Source of the DNA: JBBRVW01 sp038246545
GTDB taxonomy: Bacteria > Actinomycetota > Actinomycetes > JACCUZ01
Length of the DNA: 40,748 nucleotides
Direction of reading: 5' to 3'
Assembly: GCA_038246545.1 (NCBI GenBank)
Contig: JBBRVW010000042.1
Coordinates: 1 to 40,748, forward strand
The position numbers and the translations under genes were made by a program. The notes under the pieces are model-generated. The model did no database searches and had not been told where the DNA came from. It saw nothing but the letters and a program-made list of their open reading frames with translations. Of the stretch, positions 16,283-24,682 are shown piece by piece (the first letter of the stretch is position 1; the number at the start of each line of letters is the position of its first letter).

Positions 16283-19252
16283 TCAGAGCGGACGCAGCGC
16301 GACCAGCCACGCCGCCCACTCGCGGCCTGAGCTGAACGTCCAGGTCTTGTCCCCGCTCGCCCCGGCCGTCGCCTGCAGGCCGTCGGCGAGCTCGCCGCGC
16401 TTGGCGCTGCCGCCGTTGTCCCACGCCTGCGTCATCGCGGCCGGGGACGCGATGGTGATCGAGGCGGAGCCGGAGTTCAGCCCGGCGCAGCCGACGAGCA
16501 TCGCGTTGCCCGTGGTCGTGGTGACGCCGGGTGCGACGGCCGATGTCGACGACGCCCCGCTGGCCTTGGTCGCGGCCCCGTCGAGACCGGAGGAGCCGCT
16601 GTACCGGGCGATGCCGCCGGAGGAGACGATCGTGCCCGAGAACCCCCAGCGGTAGGTGGCCGGCTCGCTCGCCGTCGCGACCTTGTAGTAGCCGTAGACC
16701 TTCGGGTTGCTGACCCCGGTCGAGGCGGCGACCAGCGACCAGCCGGCGGGCACGCCGTTGCTGGCCATCGCGCTGCCGTTCATCACGACACACGTGACGA
16801 GGACGTCACCCGCCGTCGTGCCACTGGGCGTGGCGATGGTGATGCCGTTCTCGGCCACGGTGTTGTCGGTGGTCGCCACCGACTCGCGGTTGATCGTCGT
16901 GGCGCTTGCGGGGCTCACGGTGATCGTACTGGTCGCCGCCGGGATGCTCGGACCGCCGGCGTTGGTCGCCGTCAGCGTCACCGTGTAGGTGCCGGCCGCG
17001 GTGTAGGTCGCGCTGGGGTTCCGCAGCGTCGACGTCTGACCGTTGCCCAGGTTCCACGACCAGGAGGTCGGGTCGTTCGAGGACGTGTCGGTGAAGCTCA
17101 CCGACAGCGGGGCTGAGCCCGAGGTCGCCGAAGCCGTGAAGTCGGCCACCGGCGCCGGCGGCGGGTTGACCGTGATGGTGGTCGTCGCCGCCGGGCTGCT
17201 GGTCCCGCCCGCGTTGGTGGCGGTGTGCGAGACCGTGTAGGAGCCGGCCGTGGTGTACGTGTGGCTGGGGTTCTGCCCGGTCGAGCTGGTGCCGTCACCG
17301 AAGGTCCAGGACCACGACGTCGGGTTGTTCGTCGAGGTGTCGGTGAAGTTCACCGCGAGCGGCGCGGTCCCCGAGGTCGCCGACGCGCTGAGGCCGGCGA
17401 CCGGCGCCGGTGGCGGCGGCCCGGTGACCGTGATGGTGGCCGTCGCCGGCGTGGTGTCGGTGCCACCTGCGTTGCCCGCCGCCAGGGTCACCGTGTAGGT
17501 GCCTGCCGTCGTGTAGGTCGTCGACGCGTTCTGCGTCGTCGGCGTGCTGCCGTTGCCCAGGTCCCACGCCCACGACGTCGGGCTGTTCGTCGACGTGTCG
17601 GTGAAGCTCACCGTCAGCGGCGCCGTGCCGGAGGTGGTTGACGACGTGAAGGACGACTCCGGAACCGCGGGGCCGGCGGGGCTGACCGTTACCGTCCGGG
17701 TCGCCGGCGCGCTGGCGCCGCCGGTGTTCGACGCGGTGAGGCTGACCGTGTAGGTGCCGGGCGTCGTGTACGTGACGGACGGGTTCTGCAGCGACGAGGT
17801 GGTGCCGTCGCCGAGGTTCCAGGCCCAGGACGTGGGGCCGCCGGTGGAGGTGTCGGTGAGGTTCACCGTCAGCGGTGCGGTGCCGGACACCGTGGATGCC
17901 GTGAAGCTCGCGGTCGGTGCCGCCACCGTGCCGAGCGAGATGTCGGCGTGCCAGTAGCGCTTCGTCGAGGAGTTGCCGGCGAGCACCACCAGGCCGGTGG
18001 CGGCACTGACGCTCTGCTTAGTCGACGTGGCGTTGTTCATGTTGGCCGAGGCGGCGTCGCGGATCACCGCTGTGCCCCGGCCGGAGGCGAAGACCGGGTT
18101 GTCCAGCGAGGCGGTCTTCTCGTAAATCGTGCCGGGCTTCCCGGAGTAGGAGCAGCTGCCCGAGCTGGGCGCGGTCAGGTAGACGCGCACCTTCGAGTTG
18201 GTGGTGTCGAGCATGACGATCGGCCGGGTGTGGCACTCGGAGATCGACCCGACCTGGCTGCTGCTCCACGAGCCGGTGGCGGGCTTGAAGACCAGCAGGT
18301 TGATCTGCGGCTGCGACGACGTCAGCGGGTAGAGCTCGTCGAGGCTCGTCTTCACCGCGGCGTAGACCCGGCCGGCGGAGTCGGCCTGGATCGTCTTGAG
18401 GTTCATGTGGTCGTCGGCCAGCTTGTTGCCGCGCACCGCGACGCCGCCGTGCCAGGACGTCGAGGGTTCGGTGTCGTTGCGCCAGGCCCAGTACATCGTG
18501 TCGTCGAGCTGGTTGCTCCACATGACGCCGATGCGACCCTGGTAGGCCACCACGGCGGAGATGTCGTCCGGGGCCGGGTTGGCACCGGACACCGGGATGA
18601 CGACAGGGGTGCGCCACACCGAGTCGCTGCCGTTGGTCGAGCTGACGTAGACGGCGTTGGTGAAACCACTGGTGCTGTTGCCGCTGACCTGGGTCCAGGC
18701 CGCCCACAGCACGCCCTTCGAGTCCTTGTCGAGGGTCAGCGACTCGGTGGACCGGCTGCCGATGGTCGCCGGGAAGCCGGCATCCAGGCTGTAGGTCTTG
18801 GTGGCCGCGGAGTAGCTGAACCGGTAGAGCCGCGACGGCTGCGCCACCGACGCCTTCGGCGCGCTCGGGCTGCTGATGGTCACGTAGTGCGAGGCGACGT
18901 AGAGGTGGGTGCCGTCCCACAGCGTGTCGGCCAGCGTGGTGTTGCGGCTGTCGATCTTGGTGCCGGTGTCGACCCAGGTCTCGGTCGGGCGGTCCAGCCG
19001 GAAGATGTGCCAGCTGCTGCTCGCGGAGTGGTACATGTCGGCCCACCAGGAGCCGTCGTTGTACCAGAGCTTGCTCTGCGGCTTGTCCGACGTGGGCTGG
19101 TTCTTGACACCGCTGTACGACGGTCCGACGTAGCCGATGTCGCCGGTCGCCGCGTGGGCGAGCACGCCCGGCGCGGCCCATCCGGCCAGCACGACAAGAA
19201 CCCCTGCCACCGCCTGGCATACGAACCGACGGACGAATCCCCGCGACCTCAT
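16283..19252 (-). CDS. Large secreted protein with four PKD repeats
   Basis: 989 aa from the ATG at 19252, preceded by GGGGGG; a longer start at 19300 is less likely. Signal peptide: RRF then AVAGVLVVLAGWAAPGVL, cleavage near AHAA. Residues about 40-440 look like a beta-propeller or sialidase-like exo-domain with repeated W and Asn/Thr-rich strands (TESLTLDKDSKGVLWAAW, GRIGVMWSNQLDDTMYWAW). Four PKD repeats (about 446-780) each carry GTAPL.V..TDTS and a W.WNLGDG-type core with TYTTPGTYTVSLTASN. The last 200 residues form a beta-rich domain (AGWSLVAASTGVSNPKVYGY). It probably binds or processes extracellular polysaccharide. As the first gene of the glycan operon, it may act on the polymer made by its neighbours (inference). 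Confidence 0.85.
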   Translation of the reverse strand: MRSRGFVRRFVCQAVAGVLVVLAGWAAPGVLAHAATGDIGYVGPSYSGVKNQPTSDKPQSKLWYNDGSWWADMYHSASSSWHIFRLDRPTETWVDTGTKIDSRNTTLADTLWDGTHLYVASHYVTISSPSAPKASVAQPSRLYRFSYSAATKTYSLDAGFPATIGSRSTESLTLDKDSKGVLWAAWTQVSGNSTSGFTNAVYVSSTNGSDSVWRTPVVIPVSGANPAPDDISAVVAYQGRIGVMWSNQLDDTMYWAWRNDTEPSTSWHGGVAVRGNKLADDHMNLKTIQADSAGRVYAAVKTSLDELYPLTSSQPQINLLVFKPATGSWSSSQVGSISECHTRPIVMLDTTNSKVRVYLTAPSSGSCSYSGKPGTIYEKTASLDNPVFASGRGTAVIRDAASANMNNATSTKQSVSAATGLVVLAGNSSTKRYWHADISLGTVAAPTASFTASTVSGTAPLTVNLTDTSTGGPTSWAWNLGDGTTSSLQNPSVTYTTPGTYTVSLTASNTGGASAPATRTVTVSPAGPAVPESSFTSSTTSGTAPLTVSFTDTSTNSPTSWAWDLGNGSTPTTQNASTTYTTAGTYTVTLAAGNAGGTDTTPATATITVTGPPPPAPVAGLSASATSGTAPLAVNFTDTSTNNPTSWSWTFGDGTSSTGQNPSHTYTTAGSYTVSHTATNAGGTSSPAATTTITVNPPPAPVADFTASATSGSAPLSVSFTDTSSNDPTSWSWNLGNGQTSTLRNPSATYTAAGTYTVTLTATNAGGPSIPAATSTITVSPASATTINRESVATTDNTVAENGITIATPSGTTAGDVLVTCVVMNGSAMASNGVPAGWSLVAASTGVSNPKVYGYYKVATASEPATYRWGFSGTIVSSGGIARYSGSSGLDGAATKASGASSTSAVAPGVTTTTGNAMLVGCAGLNSGSASITIASPAAMTQAWDNGGSAKRGELADGLQATAGASGDKTWTFSSGREWAAWLVALRPL

Positions 19253-19595
19253 AGAAGTACCCCCCAGCACATCGAGCGCGTACGCAGCATAGGTGGGCAC
19301 TAGCCCGTTGGGGTCGGCCGAACGGACAATGGTTTCGATCCGTGGGAGCCCGGGATGGTGGTAACCCGGACAAACGGGCAGCAGTCGGCAGCGGGTTGCC
19401 GGAGCGGACCGGTCGGCCGGCGCCTCGGTGCTAGCGTCGACGGCCAGGGAGGGTCGTCGAGCAGGACGGGGCAGACATGTGCCCCGGGACCGCCGGCGAG
19501 CGGCAGGACCGGGGATCAGTCATGGGTCGAGGGACAGGTGCGGCGGCGACGCGCGCGCTCCCCGGGCCTGCCCGGAACAGCCGCCGAAACCGGTC
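19253..19595. promoter_or_regulatory. Divergent promoter region of the two glycan operons
   Basis: 343 bp without a supported gene, between the minus-strand PKD operon and the plus-strand membrane-protein operon. On the minus strand, TATGCT near 19290 may be a -10 element for the PKD gene. GGTAACCCGGACAAACGGGC (19361-19380) contains short inverted CCCG/CGGG pieces. No known riboswitch motif was recognised. Confidence 0.35.
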
Positions 19596-21386
19596 ATGAC
19601 GACCCGCGGGGCCGTCCTCGTGCCCACCCCAGCGCCCGCAGCGCCCGCCTCGTCGGGCGGAAACCACCCGTGGGCCGGGACGGTCCTCGCCGGCGTCGGC
19701 CTGGCTGTCGGCCTGCTGGGTGCCACCTGGTCCGACCCGGCTGACATCTCCGGCCTGGGCCTGCTGCCGGCGCTGCACCCGCTCTACTTCCTCGGCGTCG
19801 TGCTGGTCGCCGCCGGGGCGGTCGGTGAGATCACCTCCGGCTCGGCCCGCAGCGGGCGGTTCGCCCTCCAGGTCGTGGCCTTCGCGGTGCTGCTGCACGG
19901 GGTCAGCGGCATCGTCGAGCCCAACCCGCGGTTCCCCACGGCCTACCTGCACGTCGGCTTCGCCGACCAGCTCGCCTCCCACGGCACCCTGCTGTCCGGC
20001 CTGGACGCCCGGTTCAGCTGGCCCGGGTTCTTCAGCGGGGCCGCCGTGGTCCAGGAGGCCACCGGCGGTGGACCGCTGACCTGGGCGCTGCGGTTCTTCC
20101 CGGTCGTCATCGACCTGTTCCTCGTGGTGCTCGTCGACGTCCTGGGCCAGGCCGCGCACATCCCGTCGCACCGCCGTCGGGCCGCCGTCCTGCTCTTCCT
20201 GGTCTGCAGCTGGATCGGCCAGGACTACTTCTCCCCGCAGGCCACGGCCACCGTGCTCTACCTGGTCGCGGTCCTGGTGATGGTGACGGTCTTCCCCGGG
20301 CCGGGCACTCCCCGGTGGTTGCGGCCGCTGCTCCGGCCCGCGCCCTACCGCGCGCCGACCGATGCCCGGCCGTCCGCGCGGATCATGGCGACGGGGTTCC
20401 TGCTGGTCCTGACCGCCGCGATCGTGACCGGGCACCAGATCACCCCCGGCATCCTCGCCCTGACCGCCGTGCTGCTGGCAGCGACCGGCCGGACCCGGCT
20501 GGTGGCCTACCCGTTCCTCGTCGTGGTCGCGACGGTCGGCTGGCTCGCCTTCGCGGCCCAGCCGTACTGGTCGGGGCACCTGCAGCAGCTCACCGGGTCG
20601 GCGGGGCGGGTGGGGTCGATCGTCAACGACAACGTGACCGAACGGGCGGCAGCCGGCACGGCCGCCCGGGACCTCGTCGTGCACGCCCGGCTCGGGTTCA
20701 GCCTGCTGCTGGTGCTGGCGATCGTCGTGTCGCTGCTCGTGCTGCGGCACCGGCGCCGGGTGCCGGTGCTGCTGGCCGTCCTCGTCAGCGCGCCCTGGCC
20801 GATGCTGCTGCTGCAGGCGTACGGCGGGGAGATGGCGCTGCGGGTCCTGCTGTTCGTGCTGCCCGCCCTGTCGCTGCTCGTCGCGTCCGTGCTGCTGCCC
20901 GCGCGGGCCCGTACCAAGTGGTACCACCGCGGTGTCGTGCTGGTGCTGCTCGTCGGGCTGCTCCCGGCCTTCCTGCTCGCGCGCTACGGCAACGAGTCGT
21001 ACGAGCAGATCACCAGCGACGACCTGGTGGTGCTCGACCACGCCTACACCCACACCACCGGCCCGGTGCTGGTCCTCACCGCGAACAGCAAGACGCCGCG
21101 TTACTTCTCTGAGGTCGACCGGGTGCGGTTCGCCTCGTTGAACGCCGAGGTCCCGTCCGAGGTGGTGGCGGACGTGACCAACCGCGAGGGGGGCTACCCG
21201 TCGCGCTACGTCTTCCTGGGTGCGACCCAGGACGCGCTCGGCGTGCAGACCCAGGGCCGCCGGCCCGGCTGGACGCAGTCGCTCGCCCGCGGGCTGGTCG
21301 CCACCGGCAGCTTCACCGTCGCGGCCCGCCAGGGTGGCAGCGTCCTGCTGCAGCTGACCCCTCCGACGCCGTTGCCGGGCGGGTGA
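19596..21386 (+). CDS. Polytopic membrane protein, probable GT-C-like or polymerase-type glycan protein
   Basis: 596 aa from the ATG at 19596; the in-frame extension to 19428 is Arg/Pro-rich and not protein-like. About 12-13 hydrophobic helices are visible (TVLAGVGLAVGLLGATW, FALQVVAFAVLLHGVSGIV, ILALTAVLLAATGRTRLV, FSLLLVLAIVVSLLVL). A large loop after helix 3 has VGFADQLASHGTLLSGLDAR and FSWPGFFSGAAVVQ. A soluble C-terminal domain (about 480-596) contains TGPVLVLTANSKTPRYFSEV and YVFLGATQDALG. This topology and the short acidic loop suit GT-C glycosyltransferases or O-antigen-polymerase-like proteins. No catalytic residue can be proven. It heads a three-gene operon divergent from the PKD/flippase operon. 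Confidence 0.7.
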   Translation: MTTRGAVLVPTPAPAAPASSGGNHPWAGTVLAGVGLAVGLLGATWSDPADISGLGLLPALHPLYFLGVVLVAAGAVGEITSGSARSGRFALQVVAFAVLLHGVSGIVEPNPRFPTAYLHVGFADQLASHGTLLSGLDARFSWPGFFSGAAVVQEATGGGPLTWALRFFPVVIDLFLVVLVDVLGQAAHIPSHRRRAAVLLFLVCSWIGQDYFSPQATATVLYLVAVLVMVTVFPGPGTPRWLRPLLRPAPYRAPTDARPSARIMATGFLLVLTAAIVTGHQITPGILALTAVLLAATGRTRLVAYPFLVVVATVGWLAFAAQPYWSGHLQQLTGSAGRVGSIVNDNVTERAAAGTAARDLVVHARLGFSLLLVLAIVVSLLVLRHRRRVPVLLAVLVSAPWPMLLLQAYGGEMALRVLLFVLPALSLLVASVLLPARARTKWYHRGVVLVLLVGLLPAFLLARYGNESYEQITSDDLVVLDHAYTHTTGPVLVLTANSKTPRYFSEVDRVRFASLNAEVPSEVVADVTNREGGYPSRYVFLGATQDALGVQTQGRRPGWTQSLARGLVATGSFTVAARQGGSVLLQLTPPTPLPGG

Positions 21387-21390
21387 GGTC

Positions 21391-21579
21391 GTGACGTCGG
21401 GCACGGTGAAGACCGCCGCCGAGATCGTCGGCGCCCTCCTGGTGGTCGGGCTGGTGGCCTTCGACCTCTGGGCGAGCGCGACCCGGCGGCACCGCGTGAC
21501 CCTCGGCGTGGTCTGCGGCGTCCTGATGGTCGGGTTCTTCGCCCTGGTCGGCGAGCTGTTCGTGCTGGTGGCGGGATGA
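21391..21579 (+). CDS. Small two-helix membrane protein
   Basis: 62 aa from the GTG at 21391, four bp after the preceding stop. Two transmembrane helices (AEIVGALLVVGLVAFDLWA and TLGVVCGVLMVGFFALVGEL) flank a short basic loop, ATRRHR. No family is recognised. Its stop overlaps the ATG of the next gene (ATGA), so it is translated as part of the operon. It may be an accessory subunit of the larger membrane proteins on either side. Confidence 0.7.
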   Translation: MTSGTVKTAAEIVGALLVVGLVAFDLWASATRRHRVTLGVVCGVLMVGFFALVGELFVLVAG

Positions 21580-22028
21580 CCGGGCACCGCGCTGCGCGCG
21601 ACCGGCGACCGCTGCTCGCCTTCCCCGACCGCCCCCGGTCCGGTCCCCCGCCGCGCAGCGGCCGGCCCCGGCGCTGGGCCCGGGTGCTCGACCTCGCGCT
21701 GCTCGCCGCCGTCGTCCTGTCGTCGTCCCTGTGGCTGGCGGACGGCCCGTCAGCAGCACGCACGCTCACGACGGTTCTCGCGCTGTGCGTCGCGCCCGGC
21801 TGGGGGCTGATCCGGGCGGCCGGCGCGTTCGGCTCCCTGCTGCACGTCGTGCAGGCCGTCGCGCTGAGCGTCTCGCTCGTCATGCTGACGGGACTGCTGC
21901 TGGTCACCCGGCTCGGCTGGGACTGGGAGCTCGGGGTCAACGTCCTCAACCTGGCCGCTGTGGTTGCCCTGACCGCGGCGCTGCTGCGCCCCGACCTCGC
22001 CTGGGGACGCGCCGACCGCCACCGTTGA
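21576..22028 (+). CDS. Four-helix membrane protein (DUF1616-like N-terminal region)
   Basis: 150 aa, ATGA overlap with the previous gene. A basic, Pro-rich N-terminus (1-36) is followed by four hydrophobic segments: VLDLALLAAVVLSSSLWLA, TLTTVLALCVAPGWGLIRA, VVQAVALSVSLVMLTGLLLV and VLNLAAVVALTAALL. The ..CVAPGW.L.RA pattern resembles the N-terminal helices of DUF1616-type proteins found in archaeal and bacterial glycan loci; this is a weak resemblance. It is the last gene of the operon; a strong hairpin follows 11 bp after the stop. Confidence 0.68.
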   Translation: MTGHRAARDRRPLLAFPDRPRSGPPPRSGRPRRWARVLDLALLAAVVLSSSLWLADGPSAARTLTTVLALCVAPGWGLIRAAGAFGSLLHVVQAVALSVSLVMLTGLLLVTRLGWDWELGVNVLNLAAVVALTAALLRPDLAWGRADRHR

Positions 22029-22039
22029 CTGGCGGCTGC

Positions 22040-22075
22040 GGTGCCGGACCTGACGGTCACTCCAGGTCCGGCACC
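22040..22075 (+). terminator. Hairpin terminator of the membrane-protein operon
   Basis: Perfect 13-bp stem (GGTGCCGGACCTG / CAGGTCCGGCACC) with a 10-nt loop, 11 bp past the stop at 22028. It could also serve the convergent TauE gene. Confidence 0.72.
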
Positions 22076-22106
22076 GGCTGCCGCGGCGCGTACCGACTGT
22101 TGGGAG

Positions 22107-22166
22107 CCTCAGTCCCGGGGGGGTTGGGACTGAGGGCAGGTCGGCAGCGCAGGCCCACGGCCTGCG
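22107..22166. other. Two further hairpins in the convergent intergenic region
   Basis: Stem CCTCAGTCCC / GGGACTGAGG (22107-22116 / 22126-22135) has a G7TT loop. Stem CGCAGGCC / GGCCTGCG (22148-22155 / 22159-22166) has the loop CAC. With the terminator at 22040 this gives three consecutive hairpins in about 130 bp between convergent genes. They are terminators for either strand or a structured RNA; nothing else is coded here. Confidence 0.5.
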
Positions 22167-22239
22167 ACCGCGGTAACCGGAAGCCTACTCTCGGTCACGG
22201 GATCCGGCTATACGTCGTTCGCAGTAGTCGGCGTCTCCC

Positions 22240-23253
22240 TCAGCGCCCGGCGCGCGCCCGTTCGCGCTCGGCCGCCCGCTGCCGCCGGCGGCGCAGGAAC
22301 CGTCCGGTCACCGCGGCCCCGACGAGGTCCGTCGGGGCACGCTCGACCGTGTCCGGGGCGGTGCGCCGGTAGACCGTGGCCCACAGGACGGTGCCGAGGA
22401 CCGCCACCGTGAGCAGCACGACGACCACCGTGGTGGTCCCCGCGTCGAGCAGCTTGAGCCCGGACGCCAGCAGGACGACGACGAGCGCACGCCGGACGAT
22501 GCCGCTGGGCGCCGAGCTGGAGACCCGCGCACCGATGTACACCCCGGGCAGCGCGCCGATCAGGAGCGAGGCCGTGAGGTCGAGCTGGAAGTCGCCGAAC
22601 AGGAGGTGGCCGAGCGACGCGGAGGCCACCAGCGGCACGGCCTGCACGAGGTCGGTGCCGACCAGCTGGCGGGCCCGGATCGTCGGGTAGAGCAGCAGCA
22701 GCGCGACGATCATCAGCGAGCCGGAGCCGACCGAAGTCATGCCCACGACGAGCCCGCCGAAGATGCCGGTCAGCAGGGTCGGGACCGGCCGGACCACGAT
22801 GTTCTCGACCGGGACCTCGGCGACCTCGCCGCGGGCCACCGCGGCCTTCAGCTGCTGGTGCTTGCGGAGGTCGAGCAACGCCTTGGCGACCATCGAGCCG
22901 GCGGCGAACAGCAGGGCCACGCCCAGGCTGGTCTTGACGACGTCCTGGGTCTGCTCGCCGCCGCCGATCCAGCGCAGGACGAGGACGCCGAGGAACGCCG
23001 AGGGCACCGACCCGATCACCAGCCACTTCACCAGCTGCCGGTTGACCGTGCCTCGGCGCAGGTGGACCGCCCCGCCGACCGGCTTCATGATCATCGACGC
23101 GACCAGGTCGCTCGACACGGCGGCCAGCGGCTGGATGCCGAAGAGCAGGATCATCATCGGGGTCATCAGGGCGCCGCCGCCCATGCCGGTGAGCCCCACG
23201 ACGAAGCCGACGAAGAGACCGGCGAGGGCGACCGCCCACCAGCTCGGGTCCAC
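22240..23253 (-). CDS. TauE/SafE family sulfite/organosulfonate exporter-like permease
   Basis: 337 aa from the GTG at 23253, behind a near-perfect AGGAGGA. Two repeated halves of about four helices each carry the family's Gly-rich motif: LFVGFVVGLTGMGGGALMTP near the N-terminus and FGGLVVGMTSVGSGSLMIVA in the middle. The central cytosolic loop is charged (KALLDLRKHQQLKAAVARGE), and the C-terminal tail is very Arg-rich. The family exports or imports small anions such as sulfite, sulfonates or sulfolactate. A link to the sulfotransferase genes 5-18 kb away is tempting but unproven. It lies 58 bp after the acetyltransferase gene on the same strand. Confidence 0.88.
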   Translation of the reverse strand: MDPSWWAVALAGLFVGFVVGLTGMGGGALMTPMMILLFGIQPLAAVSSDLVASMIMKPVGGAVHLRRGTVNRQLVKWLVIGSVPSAFLGVLVLRWIGGGEQTQDVVKTSLGVALLFAAGSMVAKALLDLRKHQQLKAAVARGEVAEVPVENIVVRPVPTLLTGIFGGLVVGMTSVGSGSLMIVALLLLYPTIRARQLVGTDLVQAVPLVASASLGHLLFGDFQLDLTASLLIGALPGVYIGARVSSSAPSGIVRRALVVVLLASGLKLLDAGTTTVVVVLLTVAVLGTVLWATVYRRTAPDTVERAPTDLVGAAVTGRFLRRRRQRAAERERARAGR

Positions 23254-23311
23254 GCGTTCTCCTCCTGATGGCGGCTCTGACGATCTTCCTCGACCTTGTC
23301 GGTGGACAAAC

Positions 23312-23968
23312 CTACTGGTGGCCCGTCCCCGGGTTGCTGTCGCGGGACCGGATCTGGGCGGCGGGTACACCGACCACGACCGCACCCGGGGCCACGTCCC
23401 GGATGACCACGGCCCCGGCGCCCACCGTCGCCCCCGCGCCCACCCGCACTCCCTCGATGATCGTGGCACCGGCGCCCACCCACACGTCGTCCCCGAGCTG
23501 CGCGGCGCCGCAGACGCGGGCGCCGGGCCCGACCGTGACGAAGTCGCCGACCGCGACATCGTGGCTGAGCGACGCGGCGACGTTGACGTGACTGTGCTGA
23601 CCCACCCGCACCCGGGTGGTGAGCACGGCGTGGGGCCACAGGATGACGCCGGCCGCGAGCGTGACGTCCGGCCCGACGACGCCGGAGGGATGGACCATCG
23701 TCGCTGCCGTGGCGTGCGCGGCCACCCGCCGGACGACGGCCCGTCGGGCCGCGGGCCGGCCGATGGCCGCCACGAAGTCGACGGCGTCGTTCGGGCCGGT
23801 CAGCCAGTCGACACCGCCCAGGTGGGGGACGCCGAGGGCGTCCAGGGCCCCGGCGTCCGGGGACCCGTCGTCCAGCACCCCGAGGACCTCACGGTCGGCC
23901 GCGCGCGCGATTGCCAGCGCCTCCCGACCGTGCCCGCCACCGCCGATCACGACAAGGCTCCTGTTCAT
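23312..23968 (-). CDS. NeuD/PglB/VioB family sugar O/N-acetyltransferase
   Basis: 218 aa from the ATG at 23968. The N-terminal Rossmann-like PglD/NeuD domain starts RSLVVIGGGGHGREALAIAR and has VLGVLDDGSPDAG. From about residue 90, left-handed beta-helix hexapeptide repeats run to the end: MVHPSGVVGPDVTLAAGVIL, VRVGQHSHVNVAASLSHDVA, GDDVWVGAGATIIEGVRVGA. Both the catalytic-type His in NVAASLSHD and the acetyl-CoA-binding coil are present. It would transfer acetyl groups to a (nucleotide-)sugar that is later built into a surface glycan. No dedicated sugar-nucleotide synthesis genes are adjacent, so the acceptor is unknown. Confidence 0.88.
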   Translation of the reverse strand: MNRSLVVIGGGGHGREALAIARAADREVLGVLDDGSPDAGALDALGVPHLGGVDWLTGPNDAVDFVAAIGRPAARRAVVRRVAAHATAATMVHPSGVVGPDVTLAAGVILWPHAVLTTRVRVGQHSHVNVAASLSHDVAVGDFVTVGPGARVCGAAQLGDDVWVGAGATIIEGVRVGAGATVGAGAVVIRDVAPGAVVVGVPAAQIRSRDSNPGTGHQ

Positions 23969-24095
23969 CGGTCGATCATGCCCGCCGGCGCCCGTACTGG
24001 GGCCCAGACATGCGGGGCGTCGGAGGTGGCCATGATCGAAACGTCCCGTAAGGTGGCGAGCTACCACTAGCGCGACACAAGGTCGGGGACCGCAC

Positions 24096-24647
24096 ATGCC
24101 GGACAGCACGGAGCACCAGCCTGCCTTGTCACGCCGCCAGGCCCTGCGCCGAGCCGCTGCGGTCGGCGGCGCCCTGGTCTGGATCGCTCCGACCGTCCAG
24201 CTGCTGGACGCCCGGGCAGCCAGCGCAGCCACCTCGGTGCCACCCACGACGCCCGAGACACCAGGCGGCGGGGTGGCCCCGCCGGCTCAGCAGCCCCCTG
24301 CCGCCGCGGGCCGGCCCGGTTCCGGACCGGCCGACCAGCCAGGCACGACACCCGAGGTCCCCGCGACATCTCCCGGGTCCGGGACGTCCGTGCTGGGGAC
24401 CAAGTCCGGCCCCCGCGGCGCGGGTCCCGGGAACGCAGGCTCGGGTAGCGGTGCCTCCGGCGGGACAGGATCGCCCGGCGTCGCGGGCGGCTCGCTCCCG
24501 AGAACCGGCCTGGCGTTCTCGCCCCTCGCCACGGTGGTGGCGGGTGGCTCGTTGGTGGCCGGCGGGGTCGCGCTGCGCGAGCTGGACCGCCGCGCGGCTC
24601 GGGCCGCCACGAGCGACGGCCCGGCACCGGACGAGTCTGCAGGCTGA
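24096..24647 (+). CDS. Tat-signal, LPXTG-type cell-wall-anchored protein
   Basis: 183 aa. The N-terminus has a twin-arginine signal (LSRRQALRRAAAVGGALVW, RR at 13-14), cleaved near ARAASA (about 44). Residues 45-130 are a Pro/Gly/Ser/Thr-rich disordered stalk with no globular domain. The C-terminus is a textbook sortase sorting signal: LPRTG at 134-138, hydrophobic FSPLATVVAGGSLVAGGVAL, then a positive tail (ELDRRAARAA). The mature chain is therefore little more than a wall-spanning tether, perhaps a spacer or scaffold. No sortase gene is in the window. It lies 35 bp before the methyltransferase gene. Confidence 0.8.
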   Translation: MPDSTEHQPALSRRQALRRAAAVGGALVWIAPTVQLLDARAASAATSVPPTTPETPGGGVAPPAQQPPAAAGRPGSGPADQPGTTPEVPATSPGSGTSVLGTKSGPRGAGPGNAGSGSGASGGTGSPGVAGGSLPRTGLAFSPLATVVAGGSLVAGGVALRELDRRAARAATSDGPAPDESAG

Positions 24648-24682
24648 CGCACGCCGCCGGCAGGTCGCCGTAAGGTGCCGGG

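Noticed and set aside
16915..17915. Repetitive DNA resembling a repeat array
   Set aside because: The periodicity of about 250 bp comes from four coding PKD domains, not from CRISPR or satellite repeats.
19253..19595. Riboswitch (ydaO or c-di-GMP type) in the divergent region upstream of the secreted PKD protein
   Set aside because: No conserved aptamer core could be recognised by eye.
19431..21587. 718-codon minus-strand open frame opposite the membrane protein
   Set aside because: Gln/His/Arg-rich shadow; the plus strand has transmembrane helices and a clean operon.
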